The notes beneath the pieces are model-generated. The model made no database searches and was not told the origin of the DNA. It saw only the letters and a program-made list of their open reading frames with translations. A stretch of DNA of 64,000 bases. Source: Streptomyces europaeiscabiei. Lineage in GTDB: Bacteria; Actinomycetota; Actinomycetes; Streptomycetales; Streptomycetaceae. The stretch lies in NCBI RefSeq assembly GCF_036346855.1, contig NZ_CP107841.1, positions 6,080,001-6,144,000 of the forward strand. The letters are read 5' to 3'. Of the stretch, positions 18,492-27,555 are shown one piece after another. Position numbers and translations under genes: made by a program. Every line of letters begins with the position of its first letter. Position 1 is the stretch's first letter.

Positions 18492-19448
18492 GTGAGTACA
18501 TTCCAGCAACCAGAGCCGAAGGACCGCCCCGCGCGGCTCGCCGTCGGTGTCGTGGGCGCCGGCCGCGTCGGCCCCGCGCTGGCGGCGGCGCTGCGACTCG
18601 CGGGTCACCGCCCGGTGGCCGTCTCCGGTGTCTCCGACGCCTCCCGGCGACGCGCCGCCGAACTGCTGCCCGATGTGCCGCTGATGTCCCCGGCCGATGT
18701 GCTGCGACACGCGGACCTGGTCCTGCTGACCGTCCCGGACGACGCCCTGCCGGGCCTGGTCGAGGGCCTCGCCGAGACCGGCTCCGTGCGGCCGGGGCAG
18801 CTCCTCGTGCACACCTCGGGCCGGTACGGCGCGAAGGTGCTGGACCCCGCGCTCAGGGCCGGGGCGCTGCCGCTGGCGCTGCACCCCGCGATGACGTTCA
18901 CGGGGACGCCGGTGGACGTGCAGCGGCTCGCCGGGTGCTCCTTCGGGGTCACGGCGCCCGACGCGCTGAGGCTGGCCGCCGAGGCGCTGGTGATCGAGAT
19001 GGGCGGCGAGCCCGAGTGGATCGCCGAGGAGAACCGCCCGCTCTACCACGCGGCCCTCGCCCTGGGCGCCAACCACCTGGTCACGCTGGTCGCCCAGTCC
19101 ATGGAGCTGCTGCGCACGGCCGGTGTCTCCGCCCCCGACCGCATGCTCGGCCCGCTGCTCGGCGCCGCCCTGGACAACGCGCTCAGGTCGGGCGACGCGG
19201 CCCTCACCGGCCCCGTCGCGCGCGGGGACGCGGGCACGGTCGCCGCGCACATCGCCGAGCTGCGCGCGCACGCCCCGGCGGCCGTCGCCGGGTATCTGGC
19301 GATGGCCCGCGCGACCGCCGACCGGGCCCTCGCCCACGGCCTGCTCAAGCCGGAGCTGGCCGAGGACCTCCTCGGGGTACTCGCGGGCGGGACGGACACG
19401 GCCACCGGAGCAGGCGGCACCGACGGGACCGAAGGGGACGCCCGATGA
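18492..19448 (+). CDS. Rossmann-fold / DUF2520 protein, PanG-like ketopantoate reductase candidate
   Basis: A 318-residue protein with an N-terminal NAD(P)-binding Rossmann motif ([17 protein letters not shown]) and a C-terminal DUF2520 domain ([27 protein letters not shown]). DUF2520 proteins include PanG, an alternative ketopantoate reductase. The ATGA overlap with panC makes a pantothenate role likely: it would supply pantoate to PanC. This assignment is inference from family and position. The GTG start at 18492 diverges from the lyase gene; a TTAACAT hexamer at 18432-18438 may be its -10. Confidence 0.8.
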   Translation: MSTFQQPEPKDRPARLAVGVVGAGRVGPALAAALRLAGHRPVAVSGVSDASRRRAAELLPDVPLMSPADVLRHADLVLLTVPDDALPGLVEGLAETGSVRPGQLLVHTSGRYGAKVLDPALRAGALPLALHPAMTFTGTPVDVQRLAGCSFGVTAPDALRLAAEALVIEMGGEPEWIAEENRPLYHAALALGANHLVTLVAQSMELLRTAGVSAPDRMLGPLLGAALDNALRSGDAALTGPVARGDAGTVAAHIAELRAHAPAAVAGYLAMARATADRALAHGLLKPELAEDLLGVLAGGTDTATGAGGTDGTEGDAR

Positions 19449-20437
19449 CCACCACCGTGCTGCGCACCGCCGACGAGCTGCACACACGCGCGCGTGCGGG
19501 ACGCCGGGCCGTCGTGATGACCATGGGCGCCCTGCACGAGGGCCACGCCACCCTGATCCGCACCGCGCGCGAGATCGCGGGCGGCACGGGCGAGGTCGTC
19601 GTGACCGTCTTCGTCAACCCTCTCCAGTTCGGCGCCGGCGAGGACCTCGACCGCTACCCGCGCACCCTGGACGCCGACGTGGAGCTCGCCGGAGCGTCGG
19701 GCGCCGACGTGGTGTTCGCCCCGTCCGCGGACGAGGTCTACCCGGGCGGCGAACCGCAGGTCCGGGTCACCGCGGGGCCCATGGGCGGGCGCCTGGAGGG
19801 GGCCTCCCGCCCCGGCCACTTCGACGGCATGCTCACCGTCGTCGCCAAGCTGCTCCACCTCACCCGCCCCGACGTGGCGCTCTACGGCCAGAAGGACGCC
19901 CAGCAGCTCGCCCTGATCCGCCGCATGGTCCGCGACCTGAACTTCGGCATGGACATCGTGGGCGTGCCGACCGTCCGCGAGGACGACGGCCTGGCCCTGT
20001 CCAGCCGCAACCGGTATCTGTCCACCGAGGAGCGCCGTACGGCCCTGGCGCTCTCCCAGGCGCTGTTCGCGGGCCGTGACCGGCACGCCGCCCAGGAGGC
20101 GCTGCGCGCGCGGGCCCGCGAGGTGCCCGCCACGCGCGCGCGTGCCGAGGCACTGAGCGCGATCGGCGAGTCCCGCGCGGCCGCCGACGCGCACGCCATG
20201 TCCAAGGCCGCCCCCGGCGGCCCGGCCGCCGTCCGAGCCGCCGCCCGCCTGGTCCTCGACGAGGCCCTGCGCATGAAGCCGCCGCTCACCCTGGACTACC
20301 TGGCCCTGGTCGACCCGTCCGACTTCACCGACATCCCCGACGGCTTCACCGGAGAAGCCGTCCTCGCCGTCGCGGCCCGGGTGGGGACGACCCGGCTGAT
20401 CGACAACATCCCCCTGACCTTCGGAGCCGCCTCGTGA
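19445..20437 (+). CDS. panC: Pantothenate synthetase (pantoate-beta-alanine ligase)
   Basis: PanC joins pantoate and beta-alanine with ATP via pantoyl-adenylate. The signatures are [17 protein letters not shown] (HIGH-like, residues 23-39), [39 protein letters not shown] and [11 protein letters not shown]. The length is 330 residues, slightly longer than E. coli PanC. It overlaps the upstream DUF2520 gene (ATGA) and downstream nadB (GTGA), showing tight translational coupling in the cofactor operon. Confidence 0.95.
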   Translation: MTTTVLRTADELHTRARAGRRAVVMTMGALHEGHATLIRTAREIAGGTGEVVVTVFVNPLQFGAGEDLDRYPRTLDADVELAGASGADVVFAPSADEVYPGGEPQVRVTAGPMGGRLEGASRPGHFDGMLTVVAKLLHLTRPDVALYGQKDAQQLALIRRMVRDLNFGMDIVGVPTVREDDGLALSSRNRYLSTEERRTALALSQALFAGRDRHAAQEALRARAREVPATRARAEALSAIGESRAAADAHAMSKAAPGGPAAVRAAARLVLDEALRMKPPLTLDYLALVDPSDFTDIPDGFTGEAVLAVAARVGTTRLIDNIPLTFGAAS

Positions 20438-22149
20438 CCAGCACAGGCATACGACTGCACGCCCCCGCCCCCGGCTGGTCCGTCGCCGCCGACGTCGTGG
20501 TCGTCGGCTCGGGCGTCGCCGGCCTCACCGCCGCGCTGCGTTGCGAGGCCGCGGGCCTGCGTACGGTCGTCGTCACCAAGGCCCGCCTCGACGACGGCTC
20601 CACCCGCTGGGCCCAGGGCGGCATCGCCGCCGCCCTCGGCGAGGGCGACACCCCCGAACAGCACCAGGACGACACCCTGGTGGCCGGCGCGGGCCTGTGC
20701 GACGAGGAGGCCGTACGGCTCCTCGTCACCGAGGGCCCCGACGCGGTGCACCGCCTGATCGAGACCGGCGCCCACTTCGACGAGTCGGAGGAGGGCGGCC
20801 TGGAGCTGACCCGCGAGGGCGGCCACCACCGCCGCCGCATCGCCCACGCGGGCGGCGACGCGACCGGTGCCGAGATCTCCCGGGCGCTCGTCGAGGCCGT
20901 ACGCGCGCGCGGGCTGCGCACGGTCGAGAACGCGCTCGTCCTGGACCTCCTGACGGACGCCGACGGCCGCACCGCCGGTGTCACCCTGCATGTCATGGGC
21001 GAGGGCCAGCACGACGGCGTGGGGGCCGTCCACGCCCCCGCCGTGGTCCTCGCCACCGGCGGCATGGGCCAGGTCTTCTCCGCCACCACCAACCCGTCCG
21101 TCTCCACCGGCGACGGCGTCGCCCTCGCCCTGCGCGCGGGCGCGGAGGTCTCCGACCTCGAATTCGTGCAGTTCCACCCGACCGTGCTGTTCCTGGGCGC
21201 CGACGCGGAGGGCCAGCAGCCCCTGGTCTCCGAGGCGGTACGCGGCGAGGGCGCCCACCTGGTCGACGCGGACGGCGTCCGCTTCATGCTCGGCCAGCAC
21301 GAACTGGCGGAACTGGCGCCCCGCGACATCGTCGCCAAGGGCATCATGCGCCGCATGCAGGAGCAGGGCGCCGAGCACATGTACCTGGACGCCCGGCACT
21401 TCGGCGCCCACATGTGGGAGCACCGCTTCCCGACGATCCTCGCCGCCTGCCGCGCCCACGGCCTCGACCCCGTCACCGAGCCCATCCCGGTCGCCCCGGC
21501 CGCCCACTACGCCTCCGGCGGCGTCCGCACCGACTCCCACGGCCGCACCACCGTCCCCGGCCTCTACGCCTGCGGCGAGGTCGCGTGCACCGGCGTCCAC
21601 GGCGCCAACCGGCTCGCCTCGAACTCCCTCCTGGAGGGCCTGGTCTACGCCGAGCGCATCGTCGCCGACATCGCCGCGGCCCACGCCGGGGACGGCCTCC
21701 ACGCGCGCGTGCCCCAGCCCGTCCCGTACGCCGAGAAGCCCGCGCACCCGTTGCTCGATCCGGAGATCCGGTTCGCGATCCAGCGGACCATGACCGAGGG
21801 CGCCGGCGTCCTGCGTTCCGAGGCCTCCCTCGCGACCGCCGCGGCGGCCCTGGACCGGCTGCACGCGCAGGCCCGCGACGCCCTCGCCGAGCACGGCAAG
21901 ACGGCCGAGCCGGGCGTCGACACCTGGGAGACCACCAACCTCCTGTGCGTGGCCCGCGTCCTGGTCGCCGCCGCCCGGCTGCGCGAGGAGACCCGCGGCT
22001 GCCACTGGCGCGAGGACCACGCCGAGCGCGACGACGCCGCCTGGCGCCGCCACATCGTCGTACGGCTGAATCCGGACCGGACGCTCGCCGTACACACCAC
22101 GGATACCGCAGACTTCCCCCCGACCCGGCCGCATCACCAGGAGCAGTGA
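20434..22149 (+). CDS. nadB: L-aspartate oxidase
   Basis: NadB oxidises L-aspartate to iminoaspartate with FAD, the first step of NAD synthesis. Seen are the dinucleotide motif [37 protein letters not shown], the fumarate-reductase-like HPTVLF and [30 protein letters not shown], and the C-terminal flavoprotein helical domain. At 571 residues it is full length. nadA (quinolinate synthase) is not adjacent and must lie elsewhere. GTG start overlaps the panC stop. Confidence 0.95.
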   Translation: MTSTGIRLHAPAPGWSVAADVVVVGSGVAGLTAALRCEAAGLRTVVVTKARLDDGSTRWAQGGIAAALGEGDTPEQHQDDTLVAGAGLCDEEAVRLLVTEGPDAVHRLIETGAHFDESEEGGLELTREGGHHRRRIAHAGGDATGAEISRALVEAVRARGLRTVENALVLDLLTDADGRTAGVTLHVMGEGQHDGVGAVHAPAVVLATGGMGQVFSATTNPSVSTGDGVALALRAGAEVSDLEFVQFHPTVLFLGADAEGQQPLVSEAVRGEGAHLVDADGVRFMLGQHELAELAPRDIVAKGIMRRMQEQGAEHMYLDARHFGAHMWEHRFPTILAACRAHGLDPVTEPIPVAPAAHYASGGVRTDSHGRTTVPGLYACGEVACTGVHGANRLASNSLLEGLVYAERIVADIAAAHAGDGLHARVPQPVPYAEKPAHPLLDPEIRFAIQRTMTEGAGVLRSEASLATAAAALDRLHAQARDALAEHGKTAEPGVDTWETTNLLCVARVLVAAARLREETRGCHWREDHAERDDAAWRRHIVVRLNPDRTLAVHTTDTADFPPTRPHHQEQ

Positions 22150-22154
22150 CAGAC

Positions 22155-23141
22155 GTGAGCACCCCCGAACTTCCCCTCGCCTCCGGCGGCGGCTGCGGCG
22201 ACGGCTGCGCCTGCGGCGCCGACGACGGGTCGACCGAAGAGGAGTACCTGCAGTGCGGGCTCGATCCCGCGCTCGCCCAGCTCCTGGCCGACGCCGGACT
22301 CGACCCCGTGGAGGTCGAGGACATCGCCAACGTCGCCATCCAGGAGGACCTCGACCACGGCGTGGACGTGACCACGGTCGCGACCATCCCCGAGGACGCC
22401 CGCGCCACCGCCGACTTCACCGCCCGCGAGGGCGGCGTCGTGGCGGGCCTCAGGATCGCCGAGGCGGTCCTCTCGGTGGCCTGCACCGACGAGTTCGAGG
22501 TCGAGCGGCACGTCGACGACGGCGACCGCGTCGAGGACGGCCAGAAGCTCCTCAGCGTCACCGGCGCCACCCGCGATCTCCTCACCGCCGAGCGCAGCGC
22601 CCTGAACCTGCTGTGCCGCCTCTCCGGCATCGCGACCGCCACGCGCGCGTGGGCGGACGCGCTGGAGGGCACGAAGGCGAAGGTGCGCGACACCAGGAAG
22701 ACGACGCCGGGGCTGCGCTCCCTGGAGAAGTTCGCGGTCCGCTGCGGCGGCGGGGTCAACCACCGCATGTCCCTCTCGGACGCGGCCCTCGTCAAGGACA
22801 ACCACGTGGTCGCCGCGGGCGGTGTCGCCCAGGCCTTCAAGGCCGTGCGCGAGATGTTCCCCGAGGTGCCCATCGAGGTCGAGGTCGACACCCTCCACCA
22901 GCTCCGCGAGGTCCTCGACGCGGGTGCCGACCTGATCCTCCTGGACAACTTCACGCCGCTCGAGTGCGAGGAGGCCGTGGGGATCGTCGCCGGCCGAGCC
23001 GCCCTGGAGGCCTCGGGCCGCCTGACCCTCACCGACGCGAAGGCGTACGCGGACACGGGCGTCGACTACCTGGCCGTCGGAGCCCTGACCCACTCGGCCC
23101 CGATCCTGGACATCGGCCTCGACCTGCGCGCGGCCGAGTAG
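22155..23141 (+). CDS. nadC: Quinolinate phosphoribosyltransferase
   Basis: NadC converts quinolinate and PRPP to nicotinate mononucleotide. Core signatures are EDLDHGVDVTT, LLTAERSALNLLCRLSGIATATR, VRDTRKTTPGLRSLEKFAVRCGGGVNHRMSLSD, and ILLDNF. GTG at 22155 is preferred because AGGAG lies 11 nt upstream; a GTG at 22146 overlapping the nadB stop has no usable spacing. The N-terminus has an unusual glycine/cysteine stretch (GGGCGDGCACGADDG) before the normal domain, of unknown role. Length is 328 residues against the usual 280-300. Confidence 0.94.
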   Translation: MSTPELPLASGGGCGDGCACGADDGSTEEEYLQCGLDPALAQLLADAGLDPVEVEDIANVAIQEDLDHGVDVTTVATIPEDARATADFTAREGGVVAGLRIAEAVLSVACTDEFEVERHVDDGDRVEDGQKLLSVTGATRDLLTAERSALNLLCRLSGIATATRAWADALEGTKAKVRDTRKTTPGLRSLEKFAVRCGGGVNHRMSLSDAALVKDNHVVAAGGVAQAFKAVREMFPEVPIEVEVDTLHQLREVLDAGADLILLDNFTPLECEEAVGIVAGRAALEASGRLTLTDAKAYADTGVDYLAVGALTHSAPILDIGLDLRAAE

Positions 23142-23155
23142 GGCGGGGACGGGTC

Positions 23156-23953
23156 ATGCTGCTGACGATCGACGTGGGCAACACCCACACCGTCCTCGGT
23201 CTGTTCGACGGCGAGGACATCGTCGAACACTGGCGCATCTCCACGGACGCGCGCCGCACCGCCGACGAACTGGCGGTCCTCCTCCAGGGCCTCATGGGCA
23301 TGCACCCGCTCCTGGGCGAGGAACTGGGCGACGGCATCGACGGCATCGCGATCTGCGCCACCGTCCCGTCCGTCCTGCACGAGCTCCGTGAGGTGACCCG
23401 CCGCTACTACGGCGATGTCCCCGCGGTCCTCGTCGAGCCCGGTGTGAAGACGGGCGTCCCGATCCTGACGGACAACCCCAAGGAGGTCGGCGCCGACCGC
23501 ATCATCAACGCCGTCGCCGCCGTCGAGCTGTACGGCGGCCCGGCCGTCGTCGTGGACTTCGGTACGGCCACGACGTTCGACGCGGTCAGTGCGCGCGGCG
23601 AGTACGTCGGCGGCGTCATCGCCCCCGGCATCGAGATCTCCGTCGAGGCCCTCGGCGTCAGGGGTGCCCAGCTCCGCAAGATCGAGGTCGCCCGTCCCCG
23701 TAGTGTGATCGGCAAGAACACGGTCGAGGCCATGCAGTCCGGCATCATCTACGGGTTCGCCGGCCAGGTCGACGGGGTCGTGAGCCGCATGGTCCGCGAA
23801 CTCGCCGACGATCCCGAGGACGTGACGGTCATCGCCACCGGTGGACTGGCGCCGATGGTGCTCGGCGAGTCCTCCGTCATCGACGAGCACGAGCCGTGGC
23901 TGACGCTGATCGGGCTGCGGCTGGTGTACGAGCGGAACGTGTCGCGTCTCTGA
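23156..23953 (+). CDS. coaX: Type III pantothenate kinase
   Basis: CoaX phosphorylates pantothenate in the first step of CoA synthesis. It has the ASKHA-fold signatures MLLTIDVGNTHTVLGLFDG (residues 1-19), NPKEVGADRI, VVVDFGTATTFD and the C-terminal VIATGGLAPMV. The length is 265 residues. GGGGACGG precedes the ATG at 23156. It follows nadC by 14 bp and closes the pantothenate/NAD operon, so PanC product can flow directly to CoaX. Confidence 0.95.
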   Translation: MLLTIDVGNTHTVLGLFDGEDIVEHWRISTDARRTADELAVLLQGLMGMHPLLGEELGDGIDGIAICATVPSVLHELREVTRRYYGDVPAVLVEPGVKTGVPILTDNPKEVGADRIINAVAAVELYGGPAVVVDFGTATTFDAVSARGEYVGGVIAPGIEISVEALGVRGAQLRKIEVARPRSVIGKNTVEAMQSGIIYGFAGQVDGVVSRMVRELADDPEDVTVIATGGLAPMVLGESSVIDEHEPWLTLIGLRLVYERNVSRL

Positions 23954-23970
23954 GGCTTGTTCCGCCCCCG

Positions 23971-24134
23971 CCGCCCCTACCCGTCCCCTCCTCGGGGCTC
24001 CGCCCCGGACCCCGTTCGCGTGGTTCCCCGCGACCCTGAGAAAAGGGGCGCGGGGAACCACGCGAGAAGCCCGCCCACCCGCAGCCGGGGGTCGAAGGGG
24101 CGCAGCCCCTGGAGGATGGGACGGGTAGGGGCGG
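23971..24134. repeat. Nested 164-bp palindrome after coaX
   Basis: Outer arms of 17 bp (23971-23987 and 24118-24134, CCGCCCCTACCCGTCCC and its complement) and inner arms of 17 bp (24016-24032 and 24049-24065, core GTGGTTCCCCGCG) are both perfect. Small GGGGCTCCGCCCC-type hairpins lie between. It can fold as a long branched hairpin and probably ends the coaX transcript. Confidence 0.85.
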
Positions 24135-24228
24135 CGTGGGCGGAAGAAATCCGTCCACGCGGGTGGAACCCCGGCGCCACGCACTGTCGGGTCATCTCTT
24201 TTGTCTGATTAGCGCGTATCGTCGCCGC

Positions 24229-24945
24229 ATGCCCACGCCCCACGGAACCCGCGGCGGCATGGCGTTCGGCGCGGAGGAGCTGCGTGTGCTCCGTCGTGCC
24301 CTCGCCCTCGCCCTCAATCCCAGCCCCGTCTCCGCGGAGGAGGTGCAGGACTGCCTCCGGCTCGCCGAGTCCGTCGACGAGGCGACCCGCGAGGACGCCC
24401 GCCTGAGGGCCTTCCTGCTGGCCGACCTCGCCCGCTACCGCGCCGCGCTCCCCGGCACGGTCACGGGCTACGCCGCGCTCCTCGCGGAGGCCCTGGACAC
24501 CGGGTACCGACCCCACCCGGACGACCTCGCCGCCCTGCGCGCGCTGCGCGGCAGCCCCGCCGCCGCAGCCCTCCTGGAACGCTGCCGTCCGCTCGCCGAA
24601 CAGGACGTGCGCGCCCGCTTCGCGGGGCGCGCGGCCACGTCGGTGGTGGTCGTCCCGGCCTCCCGCTCCGGCTCCGGCCGCTCCCGGCTCCGGCTCACCG
24701 CTCTTCCCGGAGGCCTGTCGGAACAGGACACACACATGCGCGGCGCCGCCGGAGAGCCCGCCCAGCCGAAGCCCGCCCGGCCGTCCCGCCCCGCCCAGCC
24801 CGCCGAGAAGCCGGGCCCGGTCCCCCGGCCCGACGCCCCGAGCCCGGCCCGCCGCCCCGTCCCCACCCCCGGCGAGGTCTTCCCGCCCAAGCGCCGACCG
24901 GCCGCCCCGCCCGCGAACCCGCCCCAGCAACTGGCCGCCGTCTAG
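24229..24945 (+). CDS. Conserved Streptomyces hypothetical protein with Pro-rich tail
   Basis: A 238-residue protein not assigned to a known enzyme family. Residues 1-125 are predicted helical (FGAEELRVLRRALALALNPSPVSAEEVQDCLRLAESVDEATRE). Residues 160-238 are Pro/Ala/Arg-rich and probably disordered. No signal peptide or membrane helix is seen. TATCGT lies 6 nt before the ATG at 24229, suggesting a leaderless transcript. It is followed 19 bp later by a small membrane protein gene in the same direction. Confidence 0.7.
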   Translation: MPTPHGTRGGMAFGAEELRVLRRALALALNPSPVSAEEVQDCLRLAESVDEATREDARLRAFLLADLARYRAALPGTVTGYAALLAEALDTGYRPHPDDLAALRALRGSPAAAALLERCRPLAEQDVRARFAGRAATSVVVVPASRSGSGRSRLRLTALPGGLSEQDTHMRGAAGEPAQPKPARPSRPAQPAEKPGPVPRPDAPSPARRPVPTPGEVFPPKRRPAAPPANPPQQLAAV

Positions 24946-24964
24946 CCCTGGCTACCCTGGACCC

Positions 24965-25156
24965 ATGGACTACGTCTCCGCGCTGCTGCCCCCCTTCGTG
25001 ATGGCCGTGCTGTTCATCGCCGTCATCAGAGTGATCGTGAAGACCCAGGGCGGCCCCAACAAGGCCAAGGAGGACGCTGTCGTCGACGCGGCGCTGGCCC
25101 GCGCGGAGAACGCCCGGCAGGCCGACGGCACCCGCCCCAAGGGCACCGGCGCCTGA
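24965..25156 (+). CDS. Small single-pass membrane protein
   Basis: 63 residues: a short N-terminus, one membrane helix (about residues 8-27, LLPPFVMAVLFIAVIRVIV), then a charged tail (KAKEDAVVDAALARAENARQ). TACCCT lies 5 nt before the ATG at 24965, so the transcript is probably leaderless. A strong intrinsic terminator follows the stop codon. The function is unknown. Confidence 0.75.
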   Translation: MDYVSALLPPFVMAVLFIAVIRVIVKTQGGPNKAKEDAVVDAALARAENARQADGTRPKGTGA

Positions 25157-25172
25157 CGCGACCCGCCTCGTC

Positions 25173-25213
25173 GGCGTACGACTCGTGAGTTTTTCGAGTC
25201 GTACGCCCTTTTT
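25173..25213 (+). terminator. Strong intrinsic terminator
   Basis: A perfect 13-bp stem (GGCGTACGACTCG 25173-25185 with CGAGTCGTACGCC 25195-25207), a 9-nt loop and a CTTTTT tract. It ends the small membrane-protein transcript and separates it from the BlaI-type gene. Confidence 0.93.
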
Positions 25214-25253
25214 GTTCTGTTTTCCAGGGGTCTTTCGGATACCGTGCGGAACT

Positions 25254-25751
25254 GTGCCTCGCCCATTGGGAGAACTCGAAGACGCGGTCATGACGCGGGT
25301 GTGGAAGTGGAACCGCCCGGTGACCGTTCGGGAAGTCCTGGAAGACCTCCAGCGGGAACGGTCCATCGCGTACACCACGGTGATGACCGTTCTGGACAAT
25401 CTCCACCAGAAGGGCTGGGTGCGCCGGGAGGCGGAGGGCCGGGCCTATCGTTATGAGGCGGTCTCCACCCGCGCCGCCTACGCGGCCGCACTGATGAACG
25501 AGGCCTGGTCGCAGAGCGACAACCCCGCGGCCGCTCTCGTCGCCTTCTTCGGGATGATGAGCGAGGAACAGCGGCAGGCGCTCACCGACGCCGTACGCAT
25601 GGTGGAGGGCCCCGACCCCGTCAAACCGGAACCGGCCGCGCCGGCCGCCCCGGTCGTCGAAACCCCTGTTGAAACCGTCGGAGAATCCGCCGAATCGTCC
25701 GGCGAAACACAGGGGACCCCCGGCGAATCCCCGGATCTCCCCGGGCGATAG
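25254..25751 (+). CDS. BlaI/MecI-family transcriptional repressor
   Basis: A winged-helix repressor (165 residues): VPRPLGELEDAVMTRVWKW, TVREVLEDL, AYTTVMTVLDNLHQKGWVRRE, then the helical dimerisation region (LVAFFGMMSEEQRQALTDAV). The GTG at 25254 matches the usual family start; TACCGT lies 8 nt upstream. The C-terminal 45 residues are a Glu/Pro/Ser-rich tail not typical of BlaI. No BlaR1-type M56 sensor protease is adjacent, so the signal and target operon are unknown. Confidence 0.9.
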   Translation: MPRPLGELEDAVMTRVWKWNRPVTVREVLEDLQRERSIAYTTVMTVLDNLHQKGWVRREAEGRAYRYEAVSTRAAYAAALMNEAWSQSDNPAAALVAFFGMMSEEQRQALTDAVRMVEGPDPVKPEPAAPAAPVVETPVETVGESAESSGETQGTPGESPDLPGR

Positions 25752-25760
25752 CGTCCGCTC

Positions 25761-26294
25761 ATGCCAGCAACGCGTCCAGGAGTCACCGCAAAAGCCATCA
25801 CCGTCAGGCGGGCCCGGACCAGCGATGTCCCGCACGTGCGCCACCTCCTCGACTCGTTCGTCCAGCGCCGCATCCTGCTCGACAAAGCGACGGTCACGCT
25901 TTACGAGGACATCCAGGAGTTCTGGGTCGCGGAACGGGACGACAACGCCGAGGTCGTGGGCTGCGGCGCGCTGCACGTGATGTGGGAAGACCTCGCGGAA
26001 GTCCGCACTCTCGCGGTGAACCCGGACGCCAAGGGTCTCGGTGTCGGTCACCAGTTGCTGGAGAAGTTGCTCCACACCGCTCGCTGGCTGGGTGTTCGCC
26101 GGGTTTTCTGTCTGACCTTCGAAGTCGAGTTCTTCGCGAAGCACGGCTTCGTGGAGATCGGGGAGACTCCGGTCGACACCGATGTCTACGCGGAGCTGCT
26201 GCGTTCCTATGACGAGGGCGTCGCTGAGTTCCTCGGTCTCGAACGGGTGAAACCGAACACCTTGGGCAACAGCCGGATGCTTCTGCATCTGTGA
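25761..26294 (+). CDS. GNAT acetyltransferase, short N-acetylglutamate synthase type
   Basis: A 177-residue single GNAT domain: ITVRRARTSDVPHVRHLLD, AEVVGCGALHVMWEDLAEVRTLAVNP, the acetyl-CoA loop DAKGLGVGHQLLEKLL, and GVRRVFCLTFEVEFFAKHGFVEIGE. This matches the short actinobacterial N-acetylglutamate synthase (Rv2747 type) that lacks the amino-acid kinase domain and starts arginine synthesis. It is not in an arg cluster. TAGCGT lies 6 nt before the ATG at 25761, so the start is probably leaderless. Confidence 0.85.
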   Translation: MPATRPGVTAKAITVRRARTSDVPHVRHLLDSFVQRRILLDKATVTLYEDIQEFWVAERDDNAEVVGCGALHVMWEDLAEVRTLAVNPDAKGLGVGHQLLEKLLHTARWLGVRRVFCLTFEVEFFAKHGFVEIGETPVDTDVYAELLRSYDEGVAEFLGLERVKPNTLGNSRMLLHL

Positions 26295-26312
26295 TCGTCA
26301 GGGATCCGGAAG

Positions 26313-26326
26313 GAACCTCGAGGTTC
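26313..26326. promoter_or_regulatory. 14-bp perfect palindrome
   Basis: GAACCTCGAGGTTC is a perfect palindrome 18 bp after the GNAT stop; the half GAACCTCG recurs at 26333. It could be a protein-binding site or part of a transcript end. No T-tract follows. Confidence 0.4.
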
Positions 26327-26487
26327 ATCGGGGAACCTCGCCCCTTATTCCACCGGGGTCGCCTTGCCCGGGTGCCCTATGTCCGAAACGCGCATGTTTC
26401 CGGTCTTCCTCGGGCTCCCCGCCCTCTCCGCAGCCTCTCCCCGGTCTCTCCCAGGGGTTTGTGTTTTTCCTGGAAAAGCGGTTTGCT

Positions 26488-26516
26488 TTCCGACGTACTG
26501 CAGTACTGCATATAAC
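26488..26516 (+). promoter_or_regulatory. Probable lsr2 promoter in an AT-rich island
   Basis: TATAAC at 26511-26516 is a strong -10 for this genome, with a weak TTCCGA at 26488 spaced 17 bp. The segment 26460-26520 is unusually AT-rich and holds overlapping GTACTGCAGTAC and TACTGCA repeats. AT-rich DNA is what Lsr2 binds, so autoregulation is plausible. Confidence 0.55.
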
Positions 26517-26584
26517 AGGGGACGTGAAACAGCGGCGCACGCCGCAGGCCCTCGGTCCTGAAGTTATCGATGAAAGGAAATCCA

Positions 26585-26920
26585 GTGGCACAGAAGGTTC
26601 AGGTCCTTCTTGTCGACGACCTCGACGGCGGCGAGGCGGACGAGACCGTGACGTTCGCGCTGGACGGCAAGACGTACGAGATCGACCTCACGACCGCCAA
26701 CGCGGACAAGCTTCGCGGCCTTCTCGACGCCTACGTCAAGGGTGGCCGACGTACCGGAGGCCGTGCTTCGGGCGGGCGTGGCAAGGCCCGTGCCGCCGCC
26801 GGCGGCAGCCAGGACACCGCGGCCATCCGCGCCTGGGCGAAGGAGAACGGCTACGAGGTCAACGACCGCGGCCGCGTCCCCGCCTCCATCCGCGAGGCCT
26901 ACGAGAAGGCCAACGGCTGA
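26585..26920 (+). CDS. lsr2: Lsr2 nucleoid-associated protein
   Basis: Lsr2 is the actinobacterial H-NS functional analogue that silences AT-rich, often horizontally acquired DNA. The 111-residue protein has the N-terminal oligomerisation domain (VAQKVQVLLVDDLDGGEAD, TVTFALDGKTYEIDL) and the C-terminal DNA-binding domain with the AT-hook-like RGR (IRAWAKENGYEVNDRGRVPASIREAYEKA). AAAGGAAA precedes the GTG at 26585. Its 3' end overlaps the convergent gene by 22 bp. Confidence 0.95.
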   Translation: MAQKVQVLLVDDLDGGEADETVTFALDGKTYEIDLTTANADKLRGLLDAYVKGGRRTGGRASGGRGKARAAAGGSQDTAAIRAWAKENGYEVNDRGRVPASIREAYEKANG

Positions 26921-27555
26921 GATTCCGACGGCCCGGTGCTCGCGCGCCGCAGCCGGACGCGGTGGCAGTGCGTCGCCACCGTGTCCACCACTCGCACGAG
27001 GTCGGGGGCGACCCCACCGCCTCCCAACGCCGACATGCTCGGCAGCGAGGGTTCCACCTCGCACCCCGGCTCGGGGGGCCGCAGCCAGTCGGCGGCCCCC
27101 TGTGAACCGGCCTCCCCACGCCCGCCCGCGAGCCTTCCGGCCCCGCCCGGAGGCGTCGGCGCCACCATGTGACCGCCCGTTCCGACGGCAGTGAGGTCCA
27201 GGTCGAGGCCGCCCCAGTCCAGCCACTCCAGCAGACCCGGCAACTCCTCCGCGCAGCCCGCCGCGACCAGCAGCAGCATCCGCCCGCCGCGCAGCGCCAC
27301 CGGCGAACCGGGACCGGGCACCGGACCCAGATGCCTGAGCGCCGCGACCCCCGCTTCCGCCGGTACGTCGAGCACATCGAAGCGCAGGCCCGTAAGGAGA
27401 TGTACGGGCGTCCCGGGCACGGTCGCCCAGCCGAGATCGTTCTCGTACCACTGCCGCACCGCGTCGCACGCGATGTCGCCCGGAACATCGCGCTCGACGG
27501 TGCCCGGGTCGTCGCTCGGGTCGAGCGGTCGGCGGGGAAGGGGGACGATGGCCAT
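26899..27555 (-). CDS. Conserved hypothetical protein convergent with lsr2
   Basis: A 218-residue protein starting MAIVPLPRRPLDPSDD. Its core (CDAVRQWYENDLGWATVPGTPVHLLTGLRFDVLDVPAEAG and RMLLLVAAGCAEELPGLLEWLDWGG) weakly resembles the N-terminal prim-pol fold seen in Streptomyces bifunctional DNA primase/polymerase-like proteins, but I see no clear catalytic triad. The C-terminal third is Gly/Pro-rich. The ATG at 27555 is preferred to an upstream TTG at 27657. Its stop codon lies inside the lsr2 coding sequence. Confidence 0.7.
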   Translation of the reverse strand: MAIVPLPRRPLDPSDDPGTVERDVPGDIACDAVRQWYENDLGWATVPGTPVHLLTGLRFDVLDVPAEAGVAALRHLGPVPGPGSPVALRGGRMLLLVAAGCAEELPGLLEWLDWGGLDLDLTAVGTGGHMVAPTPPGGAGRLAGGRGEAGSQGAADWLRPPEPGCEVEPSLPSMSALGGGGVAPDLVRVVDTVATHCHRVRLRRASTGPSESQPLAFS

